A DNA stretch of 17,008 nucleotides from JBALVT01 sp045110675 (GCA_045110675.1 JBGCGJ010000049.1:1-17008); one strand, 5' to 3'. Counted from the stretch's first letter, positions 1 to 12,879 are shown. The notes: a model not told the origin generated them from the letters alone. Numbers and translations are program-made.

Positions 1-142
1 CAAAGGCCACCAACTCACCACCCCAAGTCTCCGCACACACACGCGTCAACGCCGCTGTGAGCGTCGTCTTACCGTGGTCAACGTGTCCGATGGTTCCCAC
101 GTTGACGTGGGGCTTATTACGTTCGAATTTTTCCTTTGCCAC
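1..142 (-). CDS. tuf: Elongation factor Tu, 5' end (partial, runs off the window)
   Basis: EF-Tu is the GTPase that delivers aminoacyl-tRNA to the ribosomal A site. Only the first 47 codons are present. The start is GTG at 142, preceded by an AGAGGTGA ribosome binding site. The encoded N-terminus reads VAKEKFERNKPHVNVGTIG, and the P-loop GHVDHGKT follows at residues 19-26. This part of domain I is essentially invariant in bacterial EF-Tu. The gene lies 74 nt after fusA as the last member of the rpsL-rpsG-fusA-tuf (str) operon, which makes it the tufA-position copy. A second tuf copy ends at the other edge of the window. The GTG start is somewhat unusual for such a highly expressed gene, but the reading frame and ribosome binding site leave no better choice. 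The rest of the gene lies beyond base 1. Confidence 0.97.
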   Translation of the reverse strand, partial: MAKEKFERNKPHVNVGTIGHVDHGKTTLTAALTRVCAETWGGELVAF

Positions 143-216
143 TGCAAATCACCTCTGATTTAAGAAGGACGACACATAAATGCATCATCCTCGTCTCGAT
201 AAAAACTTATTACGAA

Positions 217-2322
217 TTATTGGTTCTTGGAAATAATATTGTCAGCTACGTTTTTAGGCGCTTCTGAGTACTTGGCGAACTCCATGGTATAGGTTGCACG
301 CCCTTGCGTTGCAGAACGAAGATCAGTTGCGTAACCAAACATCTCCGCCAACGGCACCTCGGCATCGACAACCTTGCCCATGGCATTCTCACTCATGCCA
401 CCTATGAGGCCACGACGACGGTTCAGATCGCCTACTACGTCACCCATGTTCGCTTCTGGCGTGACAACCTCCACCTTCATTATGGGCTCGAGCAGCACTG
501 CTCCGCCTTCCTGAGACAATCGCTTGGTAGCGAGTGAACCCGCAACTTTGAACGCCATTTCATTGGAATCAACGTCGTGGAAAGAACCGTCGTAAAGGGT
601 CGCCTTGAGTCCCAATAGAGGATAACCCGCCAGAACACCATTCTTCATCTGCTCTTCAATGCCCTTCTGAACCGCAGGAATGTATTCACGCGGAACAGCG
701 CCGCCGACAATTTCGTTAACGAACTCCAACCCTTCCGCATTCGCATCTTCCGCAGGCTCGAACCTAACCCACACATGACCGTACTGGCCGCGACCGCCAG
801 ATTGACGAACAAACTTGCCTTCGATCTCAGAAGTATTTCGAATAGCCTCACGATACGCCACCTGAGGCTTGCCAATATTCGCTTCCACGGCGAATTCGCG
901 ACGCATACGATCGACCAGAATATCGAGGTGCAACTCACCCATTCCTGAGATAATCGTCTGCCCAGTCTCTTCGTCAGTCTTGACCCTGAAGGATGGGTCT
1001 TCCTGAGCAAGCTTACCCAACGCAACACCCATTTTTTCCTGATCAGGCTTAGATCTTGGTTCAACCGCAACCGAAATTACCGGCTCGGGGAACTCCATTC
1101 GCTCTAGAACAATCGGCTCAGCGACATCGCACAGGGTATCTCCCGTCGTAACGTCTTTCAGGCCAACCGCGGCAGCGATGTCTCCTGCGAGCACCTCTTT
1201 GATTTCTTCTCGGCTATTGGCATGCATTTGAACCATACGACCTACACGCTCTTTCTTCTCCTTAACGGAGTTGAAAACAGCGGTGCCACTTTCAAGCTTG
1301 CCTGAGTAAACTCGGAAGAATGTCAGGGTTCCAACAAACGGATCGGTGGCAATTTTGAATGCCAGCGCGGCGAAAGGCGCATTATCATCGGCTTCGCGGG
1401 TCGAAGCCGTCTCATCCGAATCCAACAGGGTACCTTCGATCGCCTTCACCTCAGTTGGCGAAGGCATATAATCTATAACTGCGTCCAACATCGCCTGAAC
1501 GCCTTTATTCTTAAAGGCTGAACCACCCAAAACGGGAATAATTTCATTTGCCAGCGTTCGCGTCCGAATGCCATGTTTGATTTCTTCCTCGGTGAGCTCA
1601 ACGCCTTCAAGGTATTTATCCATCAGTTCTTCATTGGCTTCGGCAGCCGATTCAATGACGTATTCGCGCATTTGGGTAACCTGCTCTTCCAGCTCAGCAG
1701 GTACGTCGGAATATTCAAACGTCATACCCTGGTCGTCTTCACTCCAGAGGATCGCCTTGTTCTTAACCAGGTCGATAACACCCTTAAAATCTTCCTCAGC
1801 ACCAATCGTCATCTGCAGGGGAACTGCATTAGCCCCCAGACGATCTTTTAGCTGATCGACAACCAGCATGAAATCGGCACCAGCGCGATCCATCTTGTTC
1901 ACGAACACCATTCTGGGAACTTCGTACTTATTCGCCTGACGCCAAACGGTTTCTGTTTGCGGCTGCACACCTGACGAGCCACACAGCACAACGACAGCAC
2001 CGTCCAGCACACGCAGTGAACGCTCAACTTCAATAGTGAAGTCAACGTGCCCCGGCGTGTCGATGATGTTAATTCGGTGGTCTTCAAACTGCGCATCCAT
2101 ACCTTTCCAGAAACAGGTAGTAGCAGCGGAGGTAATAGTGATACCCCGCTCCTGCTCTTGCTCCATCCAGTCCATGGTGGCAGCGCCGTCATGCACTTCG
2201 CCAATTTTATGCGACAGCCCCGTATAGAAGAGCACACGTTCGGTGGTCGTGGTTTTACCCGCGTCCACGTGAGCACAGATACCAATATTTCGATATCGAT
2301 TAATAGGAGTCTTACGTGCCAC
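217..2322 (-). CDS. fusA: Elongation factor G
   Basis: EF-G is the translational GTPase that drives ribosomal translocation and, with RRF, ribosome recycling. The protein has 701 residues, normal for gammaproteobacterial FusA (about 700-706). GTPase motifs are AHVDAGKT (residues 17-24), DTPGH (88-92) and NKMD (142-145). Domains II-V follow, with the family signatures GMGELHLDI and RQSGGRGQYGH. The start is chosen as GTG at 2322 because GGGGA lies 7 nt upstream and the N-terminus (V)ARKTPINRYRNIGI then matches the family. A TTG two codons earlier (2328) would leave almost no spacing from that ribosome binding site. The gene starts 36 nt after rpsG and ends 74 nt before tuf, so it is co-transcribed in the str operon. 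Its sequence is of the standard housekeeping type, with no sign of the mitochondrial-like or FusA2 paralogues. Confidence 0.97.
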   Translation of the reverse strand: MARKTPINRYRNIGICAHVDAGKTTTTERVLFYTGLSHKIGEVHDGAATMDWMEQEQERGITITSAATTCFWKGMDAQFEDHRINIIDTPGHVDFTIEVERSLRVLDGAVVVLCGSSGVQPQTETVWRQANKYEVPRMVFVNKMDRAGADFMLVVDQLKDRLGANAVPLQMTIGAEEDFKGVIDLVKNKAILWSEDDQGMTFEYSDVPAELEEQVTQMREYVIESAAEANEELMDKYLEGVELTEEEIKHGIRTRTLANEIIPVLGGSAFKNKGVQAMLDAVIDYMPSPTEVKAIEGTLLDSDETASTREADDNAPFAALAFKIATDPFVGTLTFFRVYSGKLESGTAVFNSVKEKKERVGRMVQMHANSREEIKEVLAGDIAAAVGLKDVTTGDTLCDVAEPIVLERMEFPEPVISVAVEPRSKPDQEKMGVALGKLAQEDPSFRVKTDEETGQTIISGMGELHLDILVDRMRREFAVEANIGKPQVAYREAIRNTSEIEGKFVRQSGGRGQYGHVWVRFEPAEDANAEGLEFVNEIVGGAVPREYIPAVQKGIEEQMKNGVLAGYPLLGLKATLYDGSFHDVDSNEMAFKVAGSLATKRLSQEGGAVLLEPIMKVEVVTPEANMGDVVGDLNRRRGLIGGMSENAMGKVVDAEVPLAEMFGYATDLRSATQGRATYTMEFAKYSEAPKNVADNIISKNQ

Positions 2323-2358
2323 GATCAAATCCCCAGGAAAAGGTGGTTCGGCAACAGC

Positions 2359-2829
2359 TTAGAAGCGGTAGTGAGAGAACGCTTTGTTTGCTTCTGCCAT
2401 ACGGTGTACGTCTTCACGTTTCTTAACCGCGTTACCTTTGCCCTGTGCGGCATCGATAATTTCACCGGCGAGACGCTGACGCATGGACTTTTCACCACGT
2501 CGACGAGCGTGCTCAACCAACCAGCGCATAGAAAGTGCTACGCGGCGAGATGGACGGACTTCAACAGGTACTTGATAGGTAGCGCCACCGACGCGTCGAG
2601 ACTTAACCTCAACCATCGGTGAAATGTTTTCAAGTGCTTCATCGAATGCTTCGATAGGATCTTTGCTCAGACGCTCTTGGACAATTTCCAAGGCACCGTA
2701 AACAATGGTTTCAGCGACAGATTTTTTACCACTAATCATCACGTGGTTCATGAACTTTGCCAAAGTCACGTTGCCAAATTTGGGATCTGGCAATACTTCG
2801 CGCTTGGCGACTACTCGTCTTCTTGGCAT
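2359..2829 (-). CDS. rpsG: 30S ribosomal protein S7
   Basis: S7 is the primary assembly protein of the 30S head; it binds the 3' domain of 16S rRNA and lines the mRNA exit/E-site region. The product is 156 residues, the usual length in most gammaproteobacteria. It begins MPRRRVVAKREVLPDPKFGN and ends with the typical HRMAEANKAFSHYRF tail. The ATG at 2829 has an AGAGGG ribosome binding site close upstream. It is second in the str operon, 111 nt after rpsL and 36 nt before fusA. In E. coli, S7 represses its own operon by binding the rpsL-rpsG intercistronic RNA. The 111-nt gap here could host such a site (it holds a 6-bp hairpin at 2919-2932), but I cannot recognise the S7 target with certainty. 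Confidence 0.97.
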   Translation of the reverse strand: MPRRRVVAKREVLPDPKFGNVTLAKFMNHVMISGKKSVAETIVYGALEIVQERLSKDPIEAFDEALENISPMVEVKSRRVGGATYQVPVEVRPSRRVALSMRWLVEHARRRGEKSMRQRLAGEIIDAAQGKGNAVKKREDVHRMAEANKAFSHYRF

Positions 2830-2940
2830 TTTATGCCCTCTCTTCTCTTCAGGTTAATCCGAACACCTACATGCCACAAAAGCGGGGGAGGCAGAGGTTC
2901 AGCCTTACTTACATCGTCAGCGTAGGTACGCTAGCGAAAC

Positions 2941-3312
2941 TTACTTGGGACGCTTGGCACCGTACTTGGAGCGACCATTTCTACGGTCGGATACTCCAGA
3001 GGTGTCCAGACTTCCACGCACAGTGTGATAACGCACACCGGGTAAGTCTTTTACACGACCGCCACGAATCAGAACCACACTGTGTTCCTGCAAGTTGTGT
3101 CCTTCACCGCCGATATACGAAGCAACTTCGTAACCGTTGGTTAGACGCACACGGCAGACTTTACGCAGTGCAGAGTTCGGTTTCTTGGGCGTAGTGGTGT
3201 AAACGCGAGTACATACTCCACGGCGCTGCGGGCAGGCCTGTAGAGCGGGAACGTCGCTTTTCGCTACTTTGCGCTTCCTGGGCTTACGAACCAATTGGTT
3301 GATCGTTGCCAT
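2941..3312 (-). CDS. rpsL: 30S ribosomal protein S12
   Basis: S12 sits at the decoding centre and controls translational fidelity. The 123-residue protein starts MATINQLVRKPRKRKVAKSD and is near identical to the family over its length. The loops where streptomycin-resistance mutations fall are wild type: TTTPKKPNS has Lys43 and Lys44, and GGRVKDLPGVRYH has Lys88. Asp89 is the residue methylthiolated by RimO in E. coli. The ATG at 3312 is preceded by GGAG about 10 nt upstream. It is the first gene of the str operon, with its own promoter about 130 nt upstream (3442-3470) and a long leader carrying a terminator-like hairpin. Streptomycin sensitivity is an inference from these residues only. Confidence 0.98.
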   Translation of the reverse strand: MATINQLVRKPRKRKVAKSDVPALQACPQRRGVCTRVYTTTPKKPNSALRKVCRVRLTNGYEVASYIGGEGHNLQEHSVVLIRGGRVKDLPGVRYHTVRGSLDTSGVSDRRNGRSKYGAKRPK

Positions 3313-3350
3313 TCAGTTAGAACTCCAAAATAAAACAGTTAAATTTCTAT

Positions 3351-3381
3351 AAAAATGGAGGCAGAATTCAATTCTGTCTCC
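3351..3381 (-). terminator. Attenuator-like hairpin in the rpsL leader
   Basis: In the mRNA strand the arm GGAGACAGAAT pairs with ATTCTGCCTCC around a 3-nt loop (3357-3381). That is ten pairs with one A/C mismatch, followed directly by ATTTTT (3351-3356). The layout is that of an intrinsic terminator, but it lies between the str operon promoter and rpsL rather than after a gene. I infer partial termination or attenuation of the operon. It could also be a leader-stabilising stem, and the single mismatch lowers certainty. Confidence 0.5.
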
Positions 3382-3441
3382 GTCCGCGCGACAGCAAAAG
3401 TTACAAGACGCACGACCTTCCCCCAAAAAAGAGGAGGCGGC

Positions 3442-3470
3442 ATTCTATAGACGCAAAGGATGCTAGTCAA
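3442..3470 (-). promoter_or_regulatory. Sigma-70 promoter of the str operon (rpsL-rpsG-fusA-tuf)
   Basis: Reading the minus strand, -35 TTGACT (3465-3470) and -10 TAGAAT (3442-3447) are separated by exactly 17 nt. Both boxes match five of six consensus positions. The segment just after the -10 is GCCGCC, a GC-rich discriminator of the kind linked to negative stringent control by ppGpp/DksA at ribosomal promoters. The start site should fall near 3435, giving an rpsL leader of about 120 nt. The -35 box overlaps one arm of the hairpin at 3467-3502. Confidence 0.8.
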
Positions 3471-3502
3471 CCCGCGATTCACTGAGGTGCACCACGGGTT
3501 GA
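3467..3502 (-). repeat. Inverted repeat after the unknown gene, overlapping the rpsL -35 box
   Basis: TCAACCCG and CGGGTTGA form a perfect 8-bp inverted repeat separated by 20 nt; the loop itself contains GGTGCACC, a perfect 8-nt palindrome. It begins 15 nt after the stop codon of the unknown secreted protein. No U-tract follows, so it is not a standard intrinsic terminator. One arm contains most of the rpsL -35 box, so it could act as a 3' mRNA-stabilising hairpin or as an operator-like site at the str promoter. Confidence 0.45.
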
Positions 3503-3516
3503 GTGGGGGTCAGAAG

Positions 3517-4272
3517 CTAGCCGGGGATTACTACCGCGCGAACATCGTAAACATTGGGAGAAGTGCAGGTTTCTACGGGCCCAAGAATCTCCTGCGCCCT
3601 CATATAGCCACCACCGTTGGTGTAACTTTCGATCATCGCACCCAATTGTGTGTAGTTTTCGCTTGCCACTAAAAAGTAATAGTCAAATTCCTCTGCCCCT
3701 ACGCCTAATAATGGATAGAAGAGATAGGAGGAGGCCTTTGAACCATTTGCCTTGGCAGCGGCGCCCATTTTCATATGAGCTTCGTAGGAGTCGGCTACGG
3801 TCTTCCCTTCATTAACATTACACTGGGAAACCATCAAAACACCGTCTCCGGGAGGAGTATCAGGTGCGTTTATAGGCACCGAAGCGGACATCTCATGCCT
3901 TCCACTGCAATCCATGACCTTGGCGAAATCCCCAGCGATTTTTCCACCAGAGTTGAGCCAGGCATCCTGCCCCTTACCAAATGCATTGCCGTCAGTCCAC
4001 GCACCCAGCCAACCAACATCAAAGGAAGACTCTCCCGAATGAAATTGGGGTGTTAGCAACCAGGCTGCATAGTTGCCGTCATTTTCCTTTGACCATTTCG
4101 AGAAGTTTGCAGCAACCTTCTCCACATCTTTCAGGCTTTTGCCTTTCATAAATTTACAGGAAAAGAATTCAGCCGGAGTAGCCTTGGCTTCTTCATCCTG
4201 AGACAGTACGTTCTGACTCCAGGACATGGATACCGCTAACAGCGTCATTCCCACTTTTTGTAGTCTGTTCAT
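3517..4272 (-). CDS. Exported protein of unknown function with an internally duplicated domain
   Basis: I do not recognise a named family. The 251-residue product starts at ATG 4272 (AAGG about 10 nt upstream). Its N-terminus, MNRLQKVGMTLLAVSMSWSQ, looks like a Sec signal peptide with likely cleavage near residue 24 before QDEEAK, so it is probably periplasmic or secreted. The mature part is two similar modules. Module 1 starts at Cys39 (SCKFMKGKSLKDVEKV) and closes at Cys122; module 2 starts at Cys151 (SQCNVNEGKTVADSYEA) and closes at Cys236. The Cys spacings are 83 and 85. Both modules share a GK motif after the first Cys, a central FDxxxL segment and an NSGG/NGGG turn. The layout resembles duplicated ferredoxin-like (dimeric alpha/beta barrel) proteins, but that is inference. 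It lies alone between the rpoC terminator and the str promoter. A longer in-frame reading starting at 4332 would lose the signal-peptide start and has no clear ribosome binding site. Confidence 0.85.
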   Translation of the reverse strand: MNRLQKVGMTLLAVSMSWSQNVLSQDEEAKATPAEFFSCKFMKGKSLKDVEKVAANFSKWSKENDGNYAAWLLTPQFHSGESSFDVGWLGAWTDGNAFGKGQDAWLNSGGKIAGDFAKVMDCSGRHEMSASVPINAPDTPPGDGVLMVSQCNVNEGKTVADSYEAHMKMGAAAKANGSKASSYLFYPLLGVGAEEFDYYFLVASENYTQLGAMIESYTNGGGYMRAQEILGPVETCTSPNVYDVRAVVIPG

Positions 4273-4422
4273 CGTCTTGTACCTTTTTTTGATTATTGGA
4301 CCGCGCATATCTGTCAGACACGGGCAACCCATAAAGGTAGACTAGTTTCATAAATGCACAATATTTGTCCACCTAGCAATCACAGCTTCTTTAATTGCTC
4401 TGATCGAACGCAAACAATGGTC

Positions 4423-4457
4423 AAAAAAAAGGCGGTGGGAGCATTGCTTCCACCGCC
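4423..4457 (-). terminator. Strong intrinsic terminator after rpoC
   Basis: In the mRNA strand, GGCGGTGG pairs with CCACCGCC (8 bp). The stem can extend by AGC/GCT after one mismatch. Eight T residues follow (4423-4430). It lies 23 nt past the rpoC stop codon and ends the rplJL-rpoBC transcription unit. On the plus strand the same stem is followed by TTTT, so it could also block antisense transcription weakly. Confidence 0.92.
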
Positions 4458-4480
4458 TTTTGAATCGCAAGGGGTTAGTT

Positions 4481-8698
<4,218 letters not shown>

Positions 8699-8779
8699 GG
8701 TCTTTCCTCCACGAGGTTTTCCTGCCGGAAGACGCAAACAAAATGTCTGCGCCTACCACCGAATCCAAAAATACGTTTG

Positions 8780-11700
8780 TTAGTCGTTCTCAAGTTCCAT
8801 ATCGATACCAAGAGAACGAATTTCCTTAACCAACACGTTGAAGGACTCGGGCATGCCCGGCTCCATTCGATGATCACCATCGACAATGTTCTTGTACATC
8901 TTGGTGCGTCCCGCTACGTCATCCGACTTAACCGTCAGCATCTCCTGCAAGGTATAAGCCGCTCCGTATGCTTCCAGTGCCCACACTTCCATCTCTCCGA
9001 AGCGCTGACCACCGAACTGGGCCTTACCGCCCAACGGTTGCTGGGTAACAAGACTGTACGACCCTGTAGATCGAGCGTGCATCTTGTCGTCCACCAGGTG
9101 GTTCAGCTTGAGCATGTACATGTAGCCCACGGTGACTTTACGATCGAACTCTTCACCACTGCGTCCGTCGAACAAGGTAAACTGACCGCTGTCGGGCATA
9201 TCTGCAAGAGTCAGCAAATCCTTGATCGACTCTTCAGCAGCACCGTCAAAAACTGGTGTTGCCATCGGTACGCCGTTACGCAGGTTCTCTGCGAGCTCCA
9301 TGATTTCCTCATCGCTAAATGACTTAATGTCCTCTGCGCGTCCGGCACCATTGTTGTAGATCTTTTCCAGGAACTTGCGAACTTCCGCAACTTTACGCTG
9401 ATCGGCGATCATTTCATTAATCTTGTCACCGAGACCCTTGGCCGCCATGCCCAGGTGCGTTTCAAGAATCTGACCGACGTTCATGCGCGAGGGAACACCC
9501 AGCGGGTTGAGAACAACATCAACCGGCTGACCATTTTCATCATAGGGCATGTCTTCCACGGGCATAATGACCGAGATAACCCCTTTGTTACCATGACGTC
9601 CAGCCATCTTGTCACCCGGCTGAATACGGCGCTTTATGGCCAGATAAACTTTGACGATTTTCAGTACACCAGGGGCAAGATCATCGCCGCTTTGCAGCTT
9701 GCGCTTCTTATCTTCAAAGCGCTCTTCCAACAAAGTGTTCTGTTCTTCCAACTGACGCTCGGCTGAAACCAAAGCTTCATTCAATTCAGCGTCAGACAGC
9801 TTGAGTTTGAACCACTGATCTCTATCCAGGTCAGCCAATACCTCTGCAGTTAGTACAGTTCCTTTGGAAAGTCCCGCGCCGCTGACCGTTTTCTTACCCG
9901 CGATCAAATTGCTAAGACGGGCAAAAGTTGCCTCTTCGAAAATACGATATTCTTCTTTGAGGTCCTTGCGGTAATCATCGAGCTGATACTTCTCGATCTG
10001 CTGGGCTCTAGTGTCTTTCTCAAGACCATCGCGTGTAAATACCTGGACGTCTATCACGGTGCCTTTAGTGCTAGTAGGTACACGCAGAGATGTGTCTTTT
10101 ACGTCGGAGGCTTTCTCACCAAAGATCGCGCGGAGCAGTTTTTCCTCTGGCGTAAGCTGTGTTTCTCCTTTCGGAGTTACCTTGCCGACCAGAATATCGC
10201 CCGCATCAACTTCCGCGCCGATGTAGACAATGCCAGATTCGTCGAGTTTGCCTAGTGCGCTCTCCCCGACATTCGGAATATCTGCAGAGATTTCTTCAGA
10301 GCCCAACTTGGTATCGCGAGCAATACAGGTTAACTCCTGAATGTGAATCGTGGTGAAACGATCTTCTTTAACAACCCGTTCGGACACCAAGATGGAATCC
10401 TCGAAGTTGTAACCGTTCCAAGGCATAAATGCGATTCGCATATTCTGACCCAGAGCGAGCTCGCCCATATCAATCGAAGGGCCATCCGCCAACACATCAC
10501 CGCGGACGATTGCATCGCCTTCGCGAACTATAGGTCTTTGGTTAATACAGGTGTTCTGGTTCGAACGCGTGTACTTAGTCAGGTTGTAGATATCGACGGG
10601 AGCCTCATCGACACCGACGTCGGAATCATTCACACGCACCACAATACGGCTCGCATCAACTGAATCAATCACACCTGAACGCTTCGCTACGACACAAACA
10701 CCTGAGTCAGTCGCCACATAGCGTTCCATACCCGTTCCAACTAAGGGCTTGTCGGCACGCAAAGTCGGTACTGCCTGACGCTGCATGTTAGATCCCATCA
10801 GGGCTCGGTTCGCATCGTCGTGCTCAAGGAAAGGAATCAGCGCCGCCGCAACAGAGACAACCTGCTTTGGCGAAACATCCATGTAATCCACTTTTTCAGG
10901 TGGCATTACAGTAAATTCGTTCATCGTTCGAACTGCGATCAGCTCTTCAACGAACTTCTTGTTCTTGTCGAGTTCAGCGGAAGCCTGGGCAATGACATGC
11001 TCTGCCTCGTTAATAGCCGACAGGTAGTCGATCTCATCCGTTACCTTGCCATCGACTACTCGACGGTAAGGGCTCTCCAAAAATCCATACTCATTGGTGC
11101 GTGCATATGTTGCCAAAGAGTTGATCAGGCCGATGTTCGGCCCCTCAGGTGTTTCAATTGGGCATACCCGACCGTAGTGCGTAGGATGGACATCGCGAAC
11201 TTCAAATCCTGCGCGCTCTCTCGTCAAGCCACCTGGTCCGAGGGCAGAGACACGACGTTTATGAGTCACTTCTGAAAGCGGGTTGTTCTGATCCATAAAC
11301 TGAGACAGCTGGCTGGAACCAAAGAACTCTTTAACCGCTGCAGCGACTGGCTTGGCATTAATCAGGTCCTGTGGCATGAGGCCTTCGCTTTCGGCCATGG
11401 ACAGACGCTCTTTAACGGCACGTTCAACACGCACAACGCCGACGCGGAACTGGTTTTCTGCCATTTCACCCACAGAGCGAACTCGTCGGTTACCCAGGTG
11501 ATCAATATCATCGACCACACCTCGACCGTTACGAATAGCGACCAGGGTTTTGACCACATCAACTATATCTTCTCGATCGAGAATGCCAGAGCCGACTGTT
11601 TCTTCACGACCCAGACGTCGATTGAATTTCATTCTACCGACGGCGGACAGATCGTAGCGATCTGCCGAGAAAAACAGGTTCTGAAACAAGTTCTCAGCCG

Positions 11701-12853
11701 ATTCTTTAGTAGGCGGCTCACCGGGCCGCATCATGCGATAGATTTCTACCAGAGCTTCCAACTCATTGCGGGTGCTGTCTGTTCGCAGTGTTTCAGATAT
11801 GAACGGCCCACAATCCAAATCGTTAGTGTAAAGCGTCTCAATGGTCGTAATGCCTTGTTCGGCAAGAATCGCCAAAACTTCTTCGTTCAGCTCCGTATTA
11901 CATTCAACCAGAACTTCGCCGGTCTTTTTGTCGACCACGTTCTTAGCCAGTGAACGACCGTGCAAGTATTCTGGAGCAATCTCTAACTCTTTTACTTCTG
12001 CTTTTTCCAGTTCACGAATATTCCGCGCCGTCACTCGACGGCCCTCTTCAACAATCACTTTGCGCCCAACTTTGATGTCAAAGGATGCAACATCGCCACG
12101 CAAACGCTCAGGAATTAGCGTCATGGTATAGCCGCCATCCTTGTCAACGTGGAAGGTGGTGACATCAAAAAACATGTCCAGAATTTCTTCTGCCTGGTAA
12201 CCCAAGGCACGCAATAGAATTGTCGCAGGCAATTTACGGCGACGATCGATGCGGACAAAAACCTGATCCTTAGGATCAAATTCGAAATCCAACCACGAAC
12301 CACGGTAGGGGATGATGCGAGCGGAATACAATAGCTTGCCAGAGGAGTGCGTCTTTCCCTTATCGTGATCAAAGAATACACCGGGAGAACGATGCAGCTG
12401 AGAAACAATGACTCGCTCGGTACCATTGATAACGAAGGTACCGTTCTCAGTCATCAGGGGAATTTCTCCCATGTAGACTTCTTGCTCTTTAATATCTTTG
12501 ATCGTTTTGCTGGCAGAGTCCTTGTCATAAATGATCAGGCGGACTTTAACGCGAAGTGGACACGAGTAGGTCACACCACGCAGCTGACATTCATTGACGT
12601 CGAAGACGGGAGTTCCCAGCCGGTAATCGACATATTCCAATGCCGCACTGCCGCTGTAGCTGACAATCGGGAAAACCGATTTAAATGCAGCGTGTAAGCC
12701 ATAGTCGCCGCGATCTTTCAGAGGAACACCCTCTTGGGTGAACTTCCTATAGGAATCCAGTTGAATCGCAAGTAGGTAAGGAACATCCATTACCTTCGGC
12801 ATAGTGCCGAAATCTTTGCGAATACGTTTTTTCTCAGTGTACGAGTATGCCAT
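8780..12853 (-). CDS. rpoB: DNA-directed RNA polymerase subunit beta
   Basis: This core subunit forms the second pincer, the active-site wall and the rifampicin pocket. The protein has 1357 residues, the length typical of Pseudomonas-like gammaproteobacteria (E. coli has 1342). The N-terminus is MAYSYTEKKRIRKDFGTMPK. The rifampicin cluster reads SSQLSQFMDQNNPLSEVTHK and continues RRVSALGPGG, so the residues equivalent to E. coli Ser512, Gln513, Asp516, His526, Arg529 and Ser531 are all wild type; sensitivity is inferred from this. The active-site lysine segment GDKMAGRHGNKGVIS is intact near residue 1070. The ATG at 12853 has GGGGAG 5 nt upstream. It follows rplL after a 184-nt gap that contains an attenuator-like hairpin, so its transcription depends on readthrough from rplJL. 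Confidence 0.98.
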   Translation of the reverse strand: MAYSYTEKKRIRKDFGTMPKVMDVPYLLAIQLDSYRKFTQEGVPLKDRGDYGLHAAFKSVFPIVSYSGSAALEYVDYRLGTPVFDVNECQLRGVTYSCPLRVKVRLIIYDKDSASKTIKDIKEQEVYMGEIPLMTENGTFVINGTERVIVSQLHRSPGVFFDHDKGKTHSSGKLLYSARIIPYRGSWLDFEFDPKDQVFVRIDRRRKLPATILLRALGYQAEEILDMFFDVTTFHVDKDGGYTMTLIPERLRGDVASFDIKVGRKVIVEEGRRVTARNIRELEKAEVKELEIAPEYLHGRSLAKNVVDKKTGEVLVECNTELNEEVLAILAEQGITTIETLYTNDLDCGPFISETLRTDSTRNELEALVEIYRMMRPGEPPTKESAENLFQNLFFSADRYDLSAVGRMKFNRRLGREETVGSGILDREDIVDVVKTLVAIRNGRGVVDDIDHLGNRRVRSVGEMAENQFRVGVVRVERAVKERLSMAESEGLMPQDLINAKPVAAAVKEFFGSSQLSQFMDQNNPLSEVTHKRRVSALGPGGLTRERAGFEVRDVHPTHYGRVCPIETPEGPNIGLINSLATYARTNEYGFLESPYRRVVDGKVTDEIDYLSAINEAEHVIAQASAELDKNKKFVEELIAVRTMNEFTVMPPEKVDYMDVSPKQVVSVAAALIPFLEHDDANRALMGSNMQRQAVPTLRADKPLVGTGMERYVATDSGVCVVAKRSGVIDSVDASRIVVRVNDSDVGVDEAPVDIYNLTKYTRSNQNTCINQRPIVREGDAIVRGDVLADGPSIDMGELALGQNMRIAFMPWNGYNFEDSILVSERVVKEDRFTTIHIQELTCIARDTKLGSEEISADIPNVGESALGKLDESGIVYIGAEVDAGDILVGKVTPKGETQLTPEEKLLRAIFGEKASDVKDTSLRVPTSTKGTVIDVQVFTRDGLEKDTRAQQIEKYQLDDYRKDLKEEYRIFEEATFARLSNLIAGKKTVSGAGLSKGTVLTAEVLADLDRDQWFKLKLSDAELNEALVSAERQLEEQNTLLEERFEDKKRKLQSGDDLAPGVLKIVKVYLAIKRRIQPGDKMAGRHGNKGVISVIMPVEDMPYDENGQPVDVVLNPLGVPSRMNVGQILETHLGMAAKGLGDKINEMIADQRKVAEVRKFLEKIYNNGAGRAEDIKSFSDEEIMELAENLRNGVPMATPVFDGAAEESIKDLLTLADMPDSGQFTLFDGRSGEEFDRKVTVGYMYMLKLNHLVDDKMHARSTGSYSLVTQQPLGGKAQFGGQRFGEMEVWALEAYGAAYTLQEMLTVKSDDVAGRTKMYKNIVDGDHRMEPGMPESFNVLVKEIRSLGIDMELEND

Positions 12854-12879
12854 CGGTACTCCCCAGCGTTATTACAATT

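Noticed and set aside
2047..2622. 191-codon plus-strand open frame across fusA and rpsG
   Set aside because: It is antisense to two highly conserved genes, has no ribosome binding site and its translation resembles no protein; it is a shadow frame.
3460..3672. Short plus-strand frame over the str promoter and the end of the unknown gene
   Set aside because: No ribosome binding site or protein similarity is visible, and it overlaps clear minus-strand features.
4273..4422. Promoter for the unknown exported protein
   Set aside because: A promoter must exist after the rpoC terminator, but only poor pairs such as TTGTTT with TTAAAG or TTGTGC with TACCTT are visible, so I do not place it.
11250..11330. 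Possible rifampicin-resistance changes in rpoB
   Set aside because: All main resistance positions carry the sensitive residues; the only difference from E. coli noticed nearby is a conservative Ile/Val exchange.
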